Origin: an uncultured bacterium
GTDB taxonomy: Bacteria > Pseudomonadota > Alphaproteobacteria > Rhodospirillales > Rhodospirillaceae
DNA: 64,000 nucleotides
Assembly: GCA_903888485.1 (NCBI GenBank)
Contig: CAISTS010000042.1
Coordinates: forward strand, 39,113-103,112
Reading direction: 5' to 3'
The translations under genes were made by a program, and so were the position numbers. Positions 46,857 to 56,175 of the stretch are shown one piece after another. The notes under the pieces are model-generated. The model worked only from the letters and a program-made list of their open reading frames with translations, did not search any database and was not told the DNA's origin. Positions within the stretch are counted from its first letter, which is position 1. Each line of letters opens with the position of its first letter.

Positions 46857-47321
46857 TCAGTTGTTCGGCACCGCGGGCGCGCCGCTTTGCGGTACGGCGG
46901 GCGGTGCGGACGGACTGGCGGCCGAAGATCCGGGGAAAGCCGGAGCAATCGGAGCCGTGCCCGGGGCAGCGCCCGTGCTCGGGGCCGCACCTGCGGCCGG
47001 AGGAGCGCTCTCGCCCTGGATATCGCTGACGCGGCCAGCGGCGGCGGGCGCATCGGCTGAGCCCGCGAAGATCGACGGCGCGGGGCCGGCCCGCTTGGAC
47101 AGCAAAGCCAGACCGAGGCTGGTGGCGAAGAACATAATGCCGAGCACTACCGTCGCATTGGTGAGCGGATTGGCGCGCGGACGCGGCGCCATCATGCTGC
47201 TGAGATTCACGTTGCTCGACAAGCCGCCGCCCGAGGCATTGCCCTCGGTCTTCTGCATCAGGATCAGACCGATCATCGCAAGGGCGATCAGCAGGTGAAT
47301 GACGACGATGACGGTGACCAT
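46857..47321 (-). CDS. secG: Preprotein translocase subunit SecG
   Basis: Accessory subunit of SecYEG. Two membrane helices (VTVIVVIHLLIALAMIGLIL and ATVVLGIMFFATSLGLALL) flank the conserved QKTEGNASGGGLSS loop. The 154-residue length reflects an Ala/Pro-rich, low-complexity C-terminal tail of about 70 residues. The tail is longer than in E. coli SecG, as is common in alphaproteobacteria. It lies between tpiA and pyrG, its usual place. Confidence 0.93.
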   Translation of the reverse strand: MVTVIVVIHLLIALAMIGLILMQKTEGNASGGGLSSNVNLSSMMAPRPRANPLTNATVVLGIMFFATSLGLALLSKRAGPAPSIFAGSADAPAAAGRVSDIQGESAPPAAGAAPSTGAAPGTAPIAPAFPGSSAASPSAPPAVPQSGAPAVPNN

Positions 47322-47505
47322 GGAGCCTCAGACAGAAGTGCCGCAAAATCCCGAAATATCAAAACCTTGGAACGAAAAACCGGGCCGGCGGCGGATGGCC
47401 GGTCTTTTAGCCCCTGGGCGGCCCCAAAGCTAGGGGCAATTTGTGGGAGATGAGGCCCCGCTTCCCGCCGGTCAAGGGGCTATGGTCGCTTAAATCAGCT
47501 CCCGT

Positions 47506-48243
47506 TCAGGGGCAAGCCGAGATGATCCGCCAAAAGTCCTCGAGATCGAGGCTGGCGCCCCCCACCAGCGCGCCGTTAACCCCTGCGGTTGCGAGGATGG
47601 CCTGGGCATTGGAGCCTTTGACCGAGCCGCCGTAGAGAATGCGTAAGTTGGCTTTACCCTCGCCGTTGAACAGGTTGCGGATCTGGCCGTGCACGGCGGC
47701 GATGTCGTCGGTGGTCGCGGTCTTGCCGGTGCCGATGGCCCAGACCGGCTCGTAAGCGATGACGGCATTTGCCGCAGTGGCATTCTCGGGCACTGACCCG
47801 GCGATCTGGCGCGCGATGATAGTGGCAGTTTTGCCGGCCTCGCGCTCAGCCTCGGTCTCGCCGACACAAATAATGGGTGTCAGCCCGGCTTTGAGCGCGG
47901 CCGCCGCCTTGGCTTTGACGATAGCGTCGGTCTCACCGTGGTCGGCGCGGCGCTCGGAATGGCCGACGATGACAAAGCTGCAACCGATGTCCTTGAGCAG
48001 TCCTGCGCTGACGTCGCCCGTATGGGCGCCCTTCTCGTTCGCGTGGCAATCCTGCCCGCCGAGGCCGATCAGTCCCTGGCCGATCTCGGCGGCGACGATG
48101 GGCAGGAGCGGTGCCGGCGGACACAAGACGATGTCGGCATGGGCCGCGGAAACCCCGGTCTTATGAGCCAGCCCGGAGGCAAGCGCCTTGGCCGAGGCCG
48201 CCGTGCCGTTCATCTTCCAATTGCCGGCGATCAGGTACTTCAT
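47506..48243 (-). CDS. tpiA: Triosephosphate isomerase
   Basis: Interconverts dihydroxyacetone phosphate and glyceraldehyde 3-phosphate. The 245-residue protein has [12 protein letters not shown] (catalytic Lys), [17 protein letters not shown] (His), and [15 protein letters not shown] (Glu plus flexible loop 6), with [10 protein letters not shown] near the end. It is divergent from ppiD; tpiA and secG are separated by 184 nt. Confidence 0.96.
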   Translation of the reverse strand: MKYLIAGNWKMNGTAASAKALASGLAHKTGVSAAHADIVLCPPAPLLPIVAAEIGQGLIGLGGQDCHANEKGAHTGDVSAGLLKDIGCSFVIVGHSERRADHGETDAIVKAKAAAALKAGLTPIICVGETEAEREAGKTATIIARQIAGSVPENATAANAVIAYEPVWAIGTGKTATTDDIAAVHGQIRNLFNGEGKANLRILYGGSVKGSNAQAILATAGVNGALVGGASLDLEDFWRIISACP

Positions 48244-48370
48244 GGGTCCTCCCGCAAGATGCGCGCCAAGGTTCTTAGCTAACCCGCTTTTCGCGCCGTC
48301 GCAATGCGCCTGAAAAAGCCAAAAATCGCCCTATATGAAGCACATGCGCGATTCTGGCGCGGCGCTTGCC

Positions 48371-48387
48371 GGGGGTGGGTCACCCCC
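48371..48387. other. GC-rich hairpin in the tpiA-ppiD intergenic region
   Basis: GGGGGTG (48371-48377) pairs with CACCCCC (48381-48387) around a three-base loop. It lies about 73 nt before the ppiD start, in the divergent 216 nt intergenic region, without a T run. It may lie in the ppiD leader or mark a regulatory site. Confidence 0.45.
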
Positions 48388-48459
48388 CTATGATGCCGCA
48401 AAATCGCGCCGGCCGGGCAAATGTGCCCTGCCGGAACGCCTGCATATAGAGCGACCGCC

Positions 48460-50382
48460 ATGCTTGAATTCTTTCGCACCCACGTCAAGGACAGCATCTT
48501 CTTCAAGGGCTTCCTGGTCCTGCTCGCGCTCAGCTTCGGCATCTGGGGCATCGGTGACTCCCTCGGTCCCAGCGCGCTCTCGCCCGGTGTGAGCATCAAA
48601 GCCGGCGATTCCGAAATCCGCACCGATCTTCTGCAGCGCCGCTTCACCAACGAGATGAATCAGTTCCGCCAAGCCATGGGCAACCGCTCGGTCGACGACG
48701 GCGCCATGAAGCGCATGATCATGGCGCGCCTGACCTCCGACATGACACAGGCCGCGGTGATCGACGCCGCCGCACGCGACATCGGTCTCAATGTGACGCG
48801 CGATCAGGTGCGCGAGACCATCATGGATACCGAAGGCTTCAAGCGCGGCGGCCAGTTCAGCCAGCTGCAGTTCGAAGAATACCTCAATCAGAACCAGTAC
48901 ACCGAAAACGGTTTCGTCGATCTGATGGCGTCCGACATCCGCCGCCAGCTTTTGATGAACCCGATCTCGCTCAACGCCGGCGCGCCCAAGTACCTGGTCG
49001 ACAGCATCTTCGCCTACCGCAACGAGACGCGCGTCGCCGATACACTGCTCATTCCGGCAAGTTCGGTGAGCATCCAGAAGGTGCCCACCGACGACGATCT
49101 GAAGGCTGTCTACGACAAAAATGCCGCCGCTTTCACGGCGCCCGAGTATCGCCAGATCTCGGCGCTGGTGCTCGCCGGCACCGACTTGGTGAAACCCGAG
49201 ACTATCGACGACGCCGAGGTCAAGAAATTCTACGACGAGAACGGCGAGCGCTATCGCGCGCGCGAGACGCGCCACCTCGCCCAGCTCGTTTTCGAGAGCA
49301 AGGAAAAGGCCGATGCCGCCCGCGGCGCCTTGCAGCCGAACGAAACACTGGAAGCGCTGGCCAAGCGCACGAACGCCGGCGAAGTCGTCGATCTCGGCGA
49401 ACTGACCTCCACCTCACCGCTCGCCAAGCTGGTCCAGCCGGCCTTCGCGGCGGCGGCCGGCGAGATCACCCAGCCCATCCAGTCGTCGTTCGGCTGGCAC
49501 GTGGTTGAAGTGAAGGGCATCACGCCCGAGGCAGTGAAGAACTTCGACGAGGTCAAGGACGAGATCCGCCAGACCATCGCCGCCGACAAGGGCGCCGACG
49601 CTGTTTACGATGCTTCGACGCGCATGGAAGATTCTCTGGCGAGCGGTACGCCCCCGGCCGAGGTTGCAAAGGCCGTGGGCGCACGCCTGATCACGGTCGA
49701 TGCCATCGACCGTGACGGCAACGACAAGAGCGGCAAGCCTGTCGAGGGGCTGGTGGATGCCGAGAACTTCATCACGACGGCCTTCCGTACGCCGCTCAAT
49801 AAAGAGAGCCGTCTGATGGACCTGCCCTCGCGCGACGGCTATTACGTCGTCTTCGTCAACGGAATTACCCCGCCCACGCCCAAGCCGTTGATCGATGTGC
49901 GCGGCGACGTCGCCAGAATCTGGGAATCCGAAGAACGCCAGAAGCTCGTTCAGGCGGTAGCCGATACGCTGGCCAAGGACATCGGCGCTTCGACCGCGCT
50001 GTCGGCGCTCGAAAGCAAACACAAAGGCGCGACTTACGCGCCGCTTGGACCGATCACGCGCTTCGGCAGCGGGCTCGAAGTCCAGCACGTGGTGGACCGC
50101 ACGCGCATCAGCGCCATGATGCTCGAGAAGATGTTCAACTCCAAGGTAGGCGACGTGTTCACCGCCCCGGTCGAGAGCGGCATCATTGTCGCACGCCTCA
50201 AGGAAGTGAATATCCCCAAGCCCGATGCCGCCGTGGCCGCGCATCAACAGATGAGCGATGCCTTACGTGGAGGGATCGCTCAGGACATCAGCGCTCAAGC
50301 CAGCGCCGCCTTTGCCGCGCGCTATCCGGTCGAGGTCGACCAGAAAAGCATCGACACCATCGTCGGCCCGATCAACAACTAG
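48460..50382 (+). CDS. ppiD: SurA/PpiD-type peptidylprolyl isomerase, membrane anchored
   Basis: Periplasmic chaperone anchored by an N-terminal helix (FFKGFLVLLALSFGIWGIGD). The start at 48460 (MLEFFRTHVKDS, 640 residues) matches the PpiD start. A SurA_N-like helical region (residues 35-170) precedes a parvulin domain (about residues 250-350: HLAQLVFESKEKA, LAKRTNAGEVVDLGELTST, SSFGWHVVEVKGI). A second chaperone-like C-terminal region follows. trpE starts only 47 nt downstream, so the two are probably one transcript. Confidence 0.92.
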   Translation: MLEFFRTHVKDSIFFKGFLVLLALSFGIWGIGDSLGPSALSPGVSIKAGDSEIRTDLLQRRFTNEMNQFRQAMGNRSVDDGAMKRMIMARLTSDMTQAAVIDAAARDIGLNVTRDQVRETIMDTEGFKRGGQFSQLQFEEYLNQNQYTENGFVDLMASDIRRQLLMNPISLNAGAPKYLVDSIFAYRNETRVADTLLIPASSVSIQKVPTDDDLKAVYDKNAAAFTAPEYRQISALVLAGTDLVKPETIDDAEVKKFYDENGERYRARETRHLAQLVFESKEKADAARGALQPNETLEALAKRTNAGEVVDLGELTSTSPLAKLVQPAFAAAAGEITQPIQSSFGWHVVEVKGITPEAVKNFDEVKDEIRQTIAADKGADAVYDASTRMEDSLASGTPPAEVAKAVGARLITVDAIDRDGNDKSGKPVEGLVDAENFITTAFRTPLNKESRLMDLPSRDGYYVVFVNGITPPTPKPLIDVRGDVARIWESEERQKLVQAVADTLAKDIGASTALSALESKHKGATYAPLGPITRFGSGLEVQHVVDRTRISAMMLEKMFNSKVGDVFTAPVESGIIVARLKEVNIPKPDAAVAAHQQMSDALRGGIAQDISAQASAAFAARYPVEVDQKSIDTIVGPINN

Positions 50383-50429
50383 AGCAGCATCTCAAGGGCG
50401 CGCCCGCGGCGCAGAATAAGAGTTCACCG

Positions 50430-51935
50430 ATGGACGTCTTTCCTGCACGCCGCGACTTTGCCGCCGCCTACGAGGCTGGCCAAGGTCAGGTCCTCTGGGC
50501 CGAACTGCCCGCGGATCTCTATACGCCCGTGTCCGTGATGCTGAAGCTGGGCGAGGATCGCCCTTTCACGGCGTTGCTGGAATCCATCCAAGGCGGCGCA
50601 GTGCGCGAACGCTACTCGTTCATCGCGCTCGATCCCGATCTCGTTTGGCGCTGCAAGGGCCAGCACGCCGAGATTTGCCGAAGCGTCGGCGCCTTGCCCC
50701 TGAAATACACCGCCGACGACAAGCCCACACTGACTTCGCTGCGGGCCCTGATGGCCGCCTCGCGCATGACCCTGCCGGCGCACTTGCCGCCCATGGCCGC
50801 AGGGCTCATTGGCTATATGGGCTACGACACTGTCCGTTTGGCTGAAAGCATTCCCGACAAGAACCCCGACAAGCTAGGCATTCCCGACGGGCTCTTCATG
50901 CGGCCCACGGTCACCGTGATCTTCGACACCGTCAAAGACATGATGACCATCGTCGCGGCGGCCTATCCGGCGAAAGGCGTGTCTGCGGACGCCGCCTTCG
51001 AGAAAGCCGAGAAAAGCATTTTTGACGTGGTGCGCGCGCTCGACAAGACCGCGGCGCATACGCCGCCGGCCACGGCGCCGCGCTTCGATGCCGCCGTCTC
51101 CAACATCGGCCGCGACGGCTATCATGCGATGGTGGCCAAGGCGAAGGAGTACATCCTCGCCGGCGATATTTTCCAGGTCGTGCCCTCGCAGCGCTTCCGC
51201 CTGCCCTTCACACTCCCCTCGTTCTCGCTGTACCGCGCGCTGCGCCGGCTGAACCCTTCGCCGTTCCTCTTCCACCTCAACCTCGAAGGATTCGCCATCG
51301 TCGGCTCGAGCCCGGAGATTCTGGTGCGTCTGCGCGAAGGCAAGGTCACCATCCGTCCCATCGCTGGCACGCGCCCGCGTGGCAAGACCAAGCCCGAGGA
51401 TGAAGCGCTCGCGAAGGATCTGCTCTCCGATCCCAAAGAACTCGCCGAGCACCTTATGTTGCTCGACCTCGGCCGCAACGATGTCGGCCGCGTCTGCAAG
51501 CCCGGCACCGTCCGCGTCACCGAGCAGAACATCATCGAGTACTACAGCCACGTCATGCACATCGTCTCCAACGTCGAGGGCGAGATCAGCCCCGAACACG
51601 ACGCCATGGACGCGCTGATGGCGGGCTTTCCGGCCGGCACCGTTTCAGGCGCGCCCAAGATCCGCGCTATGGAAATCATCGACGAGCTGGAATCCGAACG
51701 CCGCGGTTTCTACGGCGGCGCCATCGGCTATCTCTCCGCCAACGGCGATATGGACACCTGCATTGCGCTCCGCACCGGTTTGGTGAAAGACGGCGAGTTG
51801 GTGGTGCAAGCCGGCGGCGGGGTCGTCGCCGACAGCGATCCTGAAGCGGAGTATCAAGAGAGCAACAACAAAGCCCGCGCCCTGATCCGCGCCGCCGAAG
51901 AAGCCGTGAAGTATTTCGCGGGCGGGAACCGATAG
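50430..51935 (+). CDS. trpE: Anthranilate synthase component I
   Basis: Converts chorismate to anthranilate with TrpG. The 501-residue protein shows the N-terminal domain (VSVMLKLGEDRPFTALLES, with RYSFIALDPDLVW) and the chorismate-binding signature: FQVVPSQRF, IRPIAGTRPRGKTKPED, MLLDLGRNDVGRVCKPGTV, FPAGTVSGAPKIRAMEII and VQAGGGVVADSDPEAEYQE. No attenuator leader is possible in the 47 nt after ppiD. trpG lies 1.3 kb on, separated by a minus-strand gene. Confidence 0.96.
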   Translation: MDVFPARRDFAAAYEAGQGQVLWAELPADLYTPVSVMLKLGEDRPFTALLESIQGGAVRERYSFIALDPDLVWRCKGQHAEICRSVGALPLKYTADDKPTLTSLRALMAASRMTLPAHLPPMAAGLIGYMGYDTVRLAESIPDKNPDKLGIPDGLFMRPTVTVIFDTVKDMMTIVAAAYPAKGVSADAAFEKAEKSIFDVVRALDKTAAHTPPATAPRFDAAVSNIGRDGYHAMVAKAKEYILAGDIFQVVPSQRFRLPFTLPSFSLYRALRRLNPSPFLFHLNLEGFAIVGSSPEILVRLREGKVTIRPIAGTRPRGKTKPEDEALAKDLLSDPKELAEHLMLLDLGRNDVGRVCKPGTVRVTEQNIIEYYSHVMHIVSNVEGEISPEHDAMDALMAGFPAGTVSGAPKIRAMEIIDELESERRGFYGGAIGYLSANGDMDTCIALRTGLVKDGELVVQAGGGVVADSDPEAEYQESNNKARALIRAAEEAVKYFAGGNR

Positions 51936-52023
51936 CGCTAAACCCACACGTCGCCCACGGGCTTGTTCCGAGGGCTGCGCGGCTCGACTACACAAGCACC
52001 TCCCGGCGTTTTATCTGCCCTGG

Positions 52024-52059
52024 ATCTCGGATCGCGCCGCTTCGCGGCTTGTCCGGGAT
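52024..52059. repeat. Alphaproteobacterial-type intergenic palindrome
   Basis: A long hairpin. ATCTCGGAT (52024-52032) pairs with GTCCGGGAT (52051-52059) using two G-T pairs, and inside it GCCGC (52036-52040) pairs with GCGGC (52044-52048). Its right edge GTCCGGGATGACA is a motif seen in dispersed intergenic repeats of many alphaproteobacteria. It lies in the 136 nt between the convergent trpE and deacetylase genes. It is the only copy I see in this window. Confidence 0.65.
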
Positions 52060-52071
52060 GACAATGGGAGT

Positions 52072-53079
52072 TTATCCGGGTGTTTTTGAACTACGCCGCT
52101 TCAAGATTTCCGTCACGGGCACCAGCGCGATGCCGCGCGCCTTGAGCTGAGGCAGCCAGGCTTGCAGCGCGGCGTAGGTGGCATCGTGCGGGTGGCCGAT
52201 GCCGATGGCGCTACCGTTGGTTTTGGCAGCGACGGCGAGAAGTTCGAGTTGAGCGTTCACCGCGTCCACTGACTCGACATTGTCGATGAACACATCGCGC
52301 TCGACGTAAGGCACGCCTGCCCATTTGGCGGCGCTAGGCCCGGTGCTGTCGGCGATGGTCTTGGAATCCAGCCACAGCAACCCGCGCGCCTTCAGCTCCT
52401 CCATGACCACGCCCATGCGTGCGCGGTCCTTGGTGAACTTGCTGCCCATGTGGTTGTTGACGCCGACGTAGCCGCTCCAGTTGTCCAGATCGGCGGCGAT
52501 GGTCTTACGGATGGTCGCATCATCCATGTTCACCTTGAGCGCGCCCTTGCCCGGGTTCTCATTGGCGTCCATGGGCTCCATCGGCAGATGCGCCATGATT
52601 TCGTGGCCGCCTTTGCGCGCCTGCTCGACAAGTCCCGGCAGATTGTCGGCATAGGTCATGAGCGAAAGCGTCAGCGGGCCGGCGAGGCCGATCATCTTCT
52701 GCGCGCGCGGCCGGTCGAGTCCCATGTCGTCGATGACAATGGCGATCACCGCCTTGGCATCCGTGGCGGGCGCAGGCACGGCGTTGACCGCGAGCGCGGG
52801 CTTGGCCGGTTCACGCTTCACGGGCGCATCGAAGATACTGGCTTCCTGCGGCCCCGCGTCCGTCTGCACTTCGATGTGCGGCGGCGGCACGTTGTGGGAT
52901 GGCTTGGGCGCCGGCAGGACCGGACGCGCTTCCTGCTTGGGAGGACGGGTTGCCAGATCGAGCGCCGCGCCCGAAATCAAGCCGAAGCCGATGAGCGCCA
53001 CGGCTCCGGCAACGAGGAAGATCGGCCGCGCCGAGAACGCGCTTCTCTTCTTGGGTGATTTCGGCTGATTTTCGGACAT
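52072..53079 (-). CDS. Divergent polysaccharide deacetylase family protein (YibQ-like)
   Basis: A 335-residue envelope protein. It has an N-terminal membrane helix (RPIFLVAGAVALIGFGLISG), a Pro-rich linker, and a divergent polysaccharide deacetylase domain from about residue 115: AIVIDDMGLDR, EIMAHLPMEPMD, VGVNNHMGSKFT, LWLDSKT and GIGHPHDATY. The conserved Asp and His residues suggest a metal hydrolase acting on envelope glycans; no substrate is established here. I start at MSENQPK (53079); the frame continuing to 53778 runs antisense through trpG. It splits trpE from trpGDC. Confidence 0.87.
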   Translation of the reverse strand: MSENQPKSPKKRSAFSARPIFLVAGAVALIGFGLISGAALDLATRPPKQEARPVLPAPKPSHNVPPPHIEVQTDAGPQEASIFDAPVKREPAKPALAVNAVPAPATDAKAVIAIVIDDMGLDRPRAQKMIGLAGPLTLSLMTYADNLPGLVEQARKGGHEIMAHLPMEPMDANENPGKGALKVNMDDATIRKTIAADLDNWSGYVGVNNHMGSKFTKDRARMGVVMEELKARGLLWLDSKTIADSTGPSAAKWAGVPYVERDVFIDNVESVDAVNAQLELLAVAAKTNGSAIGIGHPHDATYAALQAWLPQLKARGIALVPVTEILKRRSSKTPG

Positions 53080-53229
53080 GACCTGCTGTCTAACCCATAG
53101 GGCGTTAAGCGTCCATGAAAGCAGTAGGTTGTGGAAGCTCCGGAAGTACCCGGAATCGTATTCCCCTCGCCTTGACGCTGGCACCCCCGGGGGGCATATC
53201 TTGGCCACCTTTGGCGAAGGCTCACATTT

Positions 53230-53859
53230 ATGGCGGCGCAGCCCAAATACCTGCTGATCGATAACTACGACAGCTTCACGTACAACCTCTGGCACTTCTT
53301 CAGCCAGTTGGGCGCGGACGTCGTCGTGCACCGCAACGACAAGATCACGGTCGATGTAGTGCTGAGCCTCAAGCCCGCTGGCATCGTGCTGTCGCCGGGT
53401 CCGTGCGATCCCGACCGGGCCGGCATTTGCCTGCCGCTCATCAAGGCCGCCGCCGGCAAGGTGCCGATCTTCGGTGTGTGCCTGGGCCTGCAGTCGATTG
53501 GTCAAGCCTTCGGCGGGAAGGTGATCCGCGCGCCAATGCCCATGCACGGCAAACTCAGCAGCATCAAACACGGTGGCCACCGGATGTTCGCCAATGTCCC
53601 GAGCCCCTTCACCGCAACGCGTTACCACTCGCTGGTGGTCGAACGTTCGAGCCTTCCGGCGGAACTGGAAGTCACCGCCGAAACCGACGACGGCCTGATC
53701 ATGGGCCTGGCCCATAAGACACACCCGATCACCTCGGTCCAGTTCCATCCCGAAAGCATTGCCTCGCAGTTCGGGCACCGCATCCTGCGGAACTTCTTGT
53801 TGTCGACCGGACTTGAGGCCAAAGCCGAACCGCTATTCAACGTCGCGGCGGCGCAATGA
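53230..53859 (+). CDS. trpG: Anthranilate synthase component II (glutamine amidotransferase)
   Basis: Supplies ammonia from glutamine to TrpE. The 209-residue class I amidotransferase has [31 protein letters not shown], the nucleophile Cys in [17 protein letters not shown], and [13 protein letters not shown] with His-Glu. The usual CLGHQ reads CLGLQ; that His is not part of the catalytic triad. It overlaps trpD by ATGA. It could also serve PabB-type p-aminobenzoate synthesis. Confidence 0.94.
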   Translation: MAAQPKYLLIDNYDSFTYNLWHFFSQLGADVVVHRNDKITVDVVLSLKPAGIVLSPGPCDPDRAGICLPLIKAAAGKVPIFGVCLGLQSIGQAFGGKVIRAPMPMHGKLSSIKHGGHRMFANVPSPFTATRYHSLVVERSSLPAELEVTAETDDGLIMGLAHKTHPITSVQFHPESIASQFGHRILRNFLLSTGLEAKAEPLFNVAAAQ

Positions 53860-54884
53860 ACGATCTGAAGCCCTATCTCGCCAAGGTCGCCGGCGGTGAA
53901 AGTCTATCGGAAGCCGACGCCGAAGCGGCGTTCGAGGTTCTGATGACCGGTGCTGCAACGCCGGCGCAAATGGGCGGCTTCCTCATGGCGCTGCGCGTGC
54001 GCGGCGAGACCGTCGCCGAGATCACGGGCGCCGCGCGTGTGATGCGCGCCAGGTCCACGAAGGTCGCGGCGCCCGCGAATGCCATCGACACCTGCGGCAC
54101 GGGCGGTGATGGCGCGGGCACGTTCAATATTTCGACGGCCGTCGCCATGGTGATCGCCGCCTGTGGTGTGCCTGTGGCCAAGCATGGTAACCGCGCCATG
54201 TCGTCCAAGTCCGGCACCGCCGATGTGCTGGCCGCGCTCGGCGTCAACCTCGATGCACCGCCGGAGCTGATCTCCAAATCACTGCACGACGCGGGCATCG
54301 GTTTCTTGTTCGCGCAAAAGCATCACAGCGCCATGAAGCATGTTGGCCCGGTGCGCCAGGAACTGGGCCAGCGCACGATCTTCAATCTGCTGGGCCCCCT
54401 CTGCAATCCGGCCGGGGCCAAGCGCCAGCTTATCGGCGTGTTCGCGCGCAAGTGGATCGAGCCAATGGCGCAGACCCTGGGTCGCCTCGGCTCCGAACGC
54501 GCCTGGGTCGTGCATGGCAGCGACGGCCTCGACGAGATCACGACAACCGGATCGTCGTTTGTTGCTGAACTGAACAACGGCAGCGTCACGACATTTGAAG
54601 TAAGTCCCGAAGACGCCGGCCTCAAACGCGCCAAGCCCGAAGACTTGAAGGGCGGCGACGTCGAAACCAACGCCGCTGCGCTGCGCACCCTGTTGCATGG
54701 ACGCGGCGGGCCTTACCGCGACATCGTCTGCCTCAATGCGGCCGCCGCACTGATCGTTGCCGGCAAAGCCGCGAACCTGAAGGACGGCGCGGCCATGGCC
54801 CTCGACGCCATCATGAGCGGCAGGGCGAAGAAGACGCTGGAAGCGCTGGTTGCGATCTCCAACGCCCAGGCCGTGCCGGCATGA
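53856..54884 (+). CDS. trpD: Anthranilate phosphoribosyltransferase
   Basis: Transfers phosphoribosyl from PRPP to anthranilate. The 342-residue protein has [20 protein letters not shown] (PRPP/Mg site), [56 protein letters not shown] and [15 protein letters not shown] overlaps with both trpG upstream and trpC downstream show a tightly coupled operon. Confidence 0.97.
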   Translation: MNDLKPYLAKVAGGESLSEADAEAAFEVLMTGAATPAQMGGFLMALRVRGETVAEITGAARVMRARSTKVAAPANAIDTCGTGGDGAGTFNISTAVAMVIAACGVPVAKHGNRAMSSKSGTADVLAALGVNLDAPPELISKSLHDAGIGFLFAQKHHSAMKHVGPVRQELGQRTIFNLLGPLCNPAGAKRQLIGVFARKWIEPMAQTLGRLGSERAWVVHGSDGLDEITTTGSSFVAELNNGSVTTFEVSPEDAGLKRAKPEDLKGGDVETNAAALRTLLHGRGGPYRDIVCLNAAAALIVAGKAANLKDGAAMALDAIMSGRAKKTLEALVAISNAQAVPA

Positions 54885-55687
54885 GCGGCGTGCTTAAGAA
54901 AATTTGCGACATCAAACGCAGCGCCGTCGCCAAGCGTAAGGCGCGCACGCCGCTCGCAGAAGTGGAACGTGCCGCGCGCGGCGCGTCGCCGCCGCGCGGC
55001 TTTGCGGCGGCGCTCTCAGCCAAAGCCGCCAAGGGCGAATACGCGCTCATTGCCGAGATCAAGAAGGCCTCGCCTTCGGCAGGCCTGATCCGTCCCGATT
55101 TTGATCCCGCCGCCCTCGCCCGCGCCTACCAAGCCGGCGGCGCCGCGTGCCTCAGCGTGCTGACCGAAGAAGATCACTTCCAAGGCGACGATGCGCACCT
55201 CCAAGCCGCACGCGCCGCCGTGAACTTGCCGGTGATCCGCAAGGACTTCATGCTGGAGCCCTATCAGGTCGTTGAAGCGCGCGCGCTCGGGGCCGATTGC
55301 ATCCTCCTTATCTTGGCGGCGCTTGATGATGCGCAGGCGGACGAACTCGAAATCTGCGCCATGGAAAACGAACTCGATGTGCTGATCGAAGTGCACGACG
55401 AAGGCGAGATGGAGCGCGCACTGAAACTCAAATCGCCGCTGCTCGGCGTCAATAACCGCAATCTCAAAACCCTCGCCACGGACCTCGGCACGACCGAACG
55501 CCTTGCGAAGATGTTGCCCAAGGACCGCGTACTGGTGGCCGAAAGCGGCCTCAAGACTCCCGCCGACCTCGCGCGCATGGCGCGCTGCGGCGCGCAGCGC
55601 TTCCTGATCGGCGAATCCCTCATGCGCGAGAAGGACGTCGAGGCCGCCACGCGCAAGCTCCTGGCCCGCGAGGCCTCCCATGTCTAA
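54881..55687 (+). CDS. trpC: Indole-3-glycerol phosphate synthase
   Basis: Cyclises CdRP to indole-3-glycerol phosphate. The 268-residue TIM barrel has [19 protein letters not shown] (catalytic Lys), [51 protein letters not shown] and [15 protein letters not shown]. It overlaps trpD by four bases and moaC by eight bases, so the tryptophan and molybdenum-cofactor genes share a transcript. trpF, trpB and trpA are not in the window. Confidence 0.97.
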   Translation: MSGVLKKICDIKRSAVAKRKARTPLAEVERAARGASPPRGFAAALSAKAAKGEYALIAEIKKASPSAGLIRPDFDPAALARAYQAGGAACLSVLTEEDHFQGDDAHLQAARAAVNLPVIRKDFMLEPYQVVEARALGADCILLILAALDDAQADELEICAMENELDVLIEVHDEGEMERALKLKSPLLGVNNRNLKTLATDLGTTERLAKMLPKDRVLVAESGLKTPADLARMARCGAQRFLIGESLMREKDVEAATRKLLAREASHV

Positions 55688-56174
55688 GAAGGCGGCGAAG
55701 AAAAAGCTGACGCACTTCGACGATGCCGGCAACGCGATCATGGTGGATGTCTCCGCCAAAGCCGCAACCCCGCGCGAAGCCGTCGCCAAGGGCTCTGTCT
55801 ACATGGAAGCGGCGACCTTGAAACTTATCAAGGCGCGCAAAGTGAAAAAGGGCGACGTGCTCGCCGTGGCGCAACTCGCCGGCATTCAGGCCGCCAAGCG
55901 CACGCCCGACATGATCCCGCTTTGCCATCCCATCGCGCTCACTTCGGTGAAAGTCGATCTTGCGCTCGATGTGAAAGCTAAAGCCGTGCGCATCACCGCC
56001 ACCTGCAAGGTCACGGGCCAGACCGGCGTCGAGATGGAAGCGCTTACCGCCGTTAGCGCCGCGGCGCTCACCGTCTACGATATGTGCAAGGCCGCCGACC
56101 GCGGTATGCGCATCTCCGATATCCGCCTCGTCAAGAAGTCGGGCGGAAAGTCCGGCACCTTCGAGCAGAAGTGA
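55680..56174 (+). CDS. moaC: Cyclic pyranopterin monophosphate synthase
   Basis: Second step of molybdopterin synthesis, after MoaA. The 164-residue protein has [73 protein letters not shown] and [13 protein letters not shown], the complete MoaC pattern. It overlaps trpC by 8 nt and leads into moeA one base after its stop. A likely client enzyme is the sulfite-oxidase-like protein at 24014. Confidence 0.96.
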   Translation: MSKKAAKKKLTHFDDAGNAIMVDVSAKAATPREAVAKGSVYMEAATLKLIKARKVKKGDVLAVAQLAGIQAAKRTPDMIPLCHPIALTSVKVDLALDVKAKAVRITATCKVTGQTGVEMEALTAVSAAALTVYDMCKAADRGMRISDIRLVKKSGGKSGTFEQK

Positions 56175-56175
56175 C

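Noticed and set aside
52072..53778. 568-residue frame extending the deacetylase gene upstream
   Set aside because: The extra 233 codons run antisense through trpG and match nothing; the family N-terminus with membrane helix starts at 53079.
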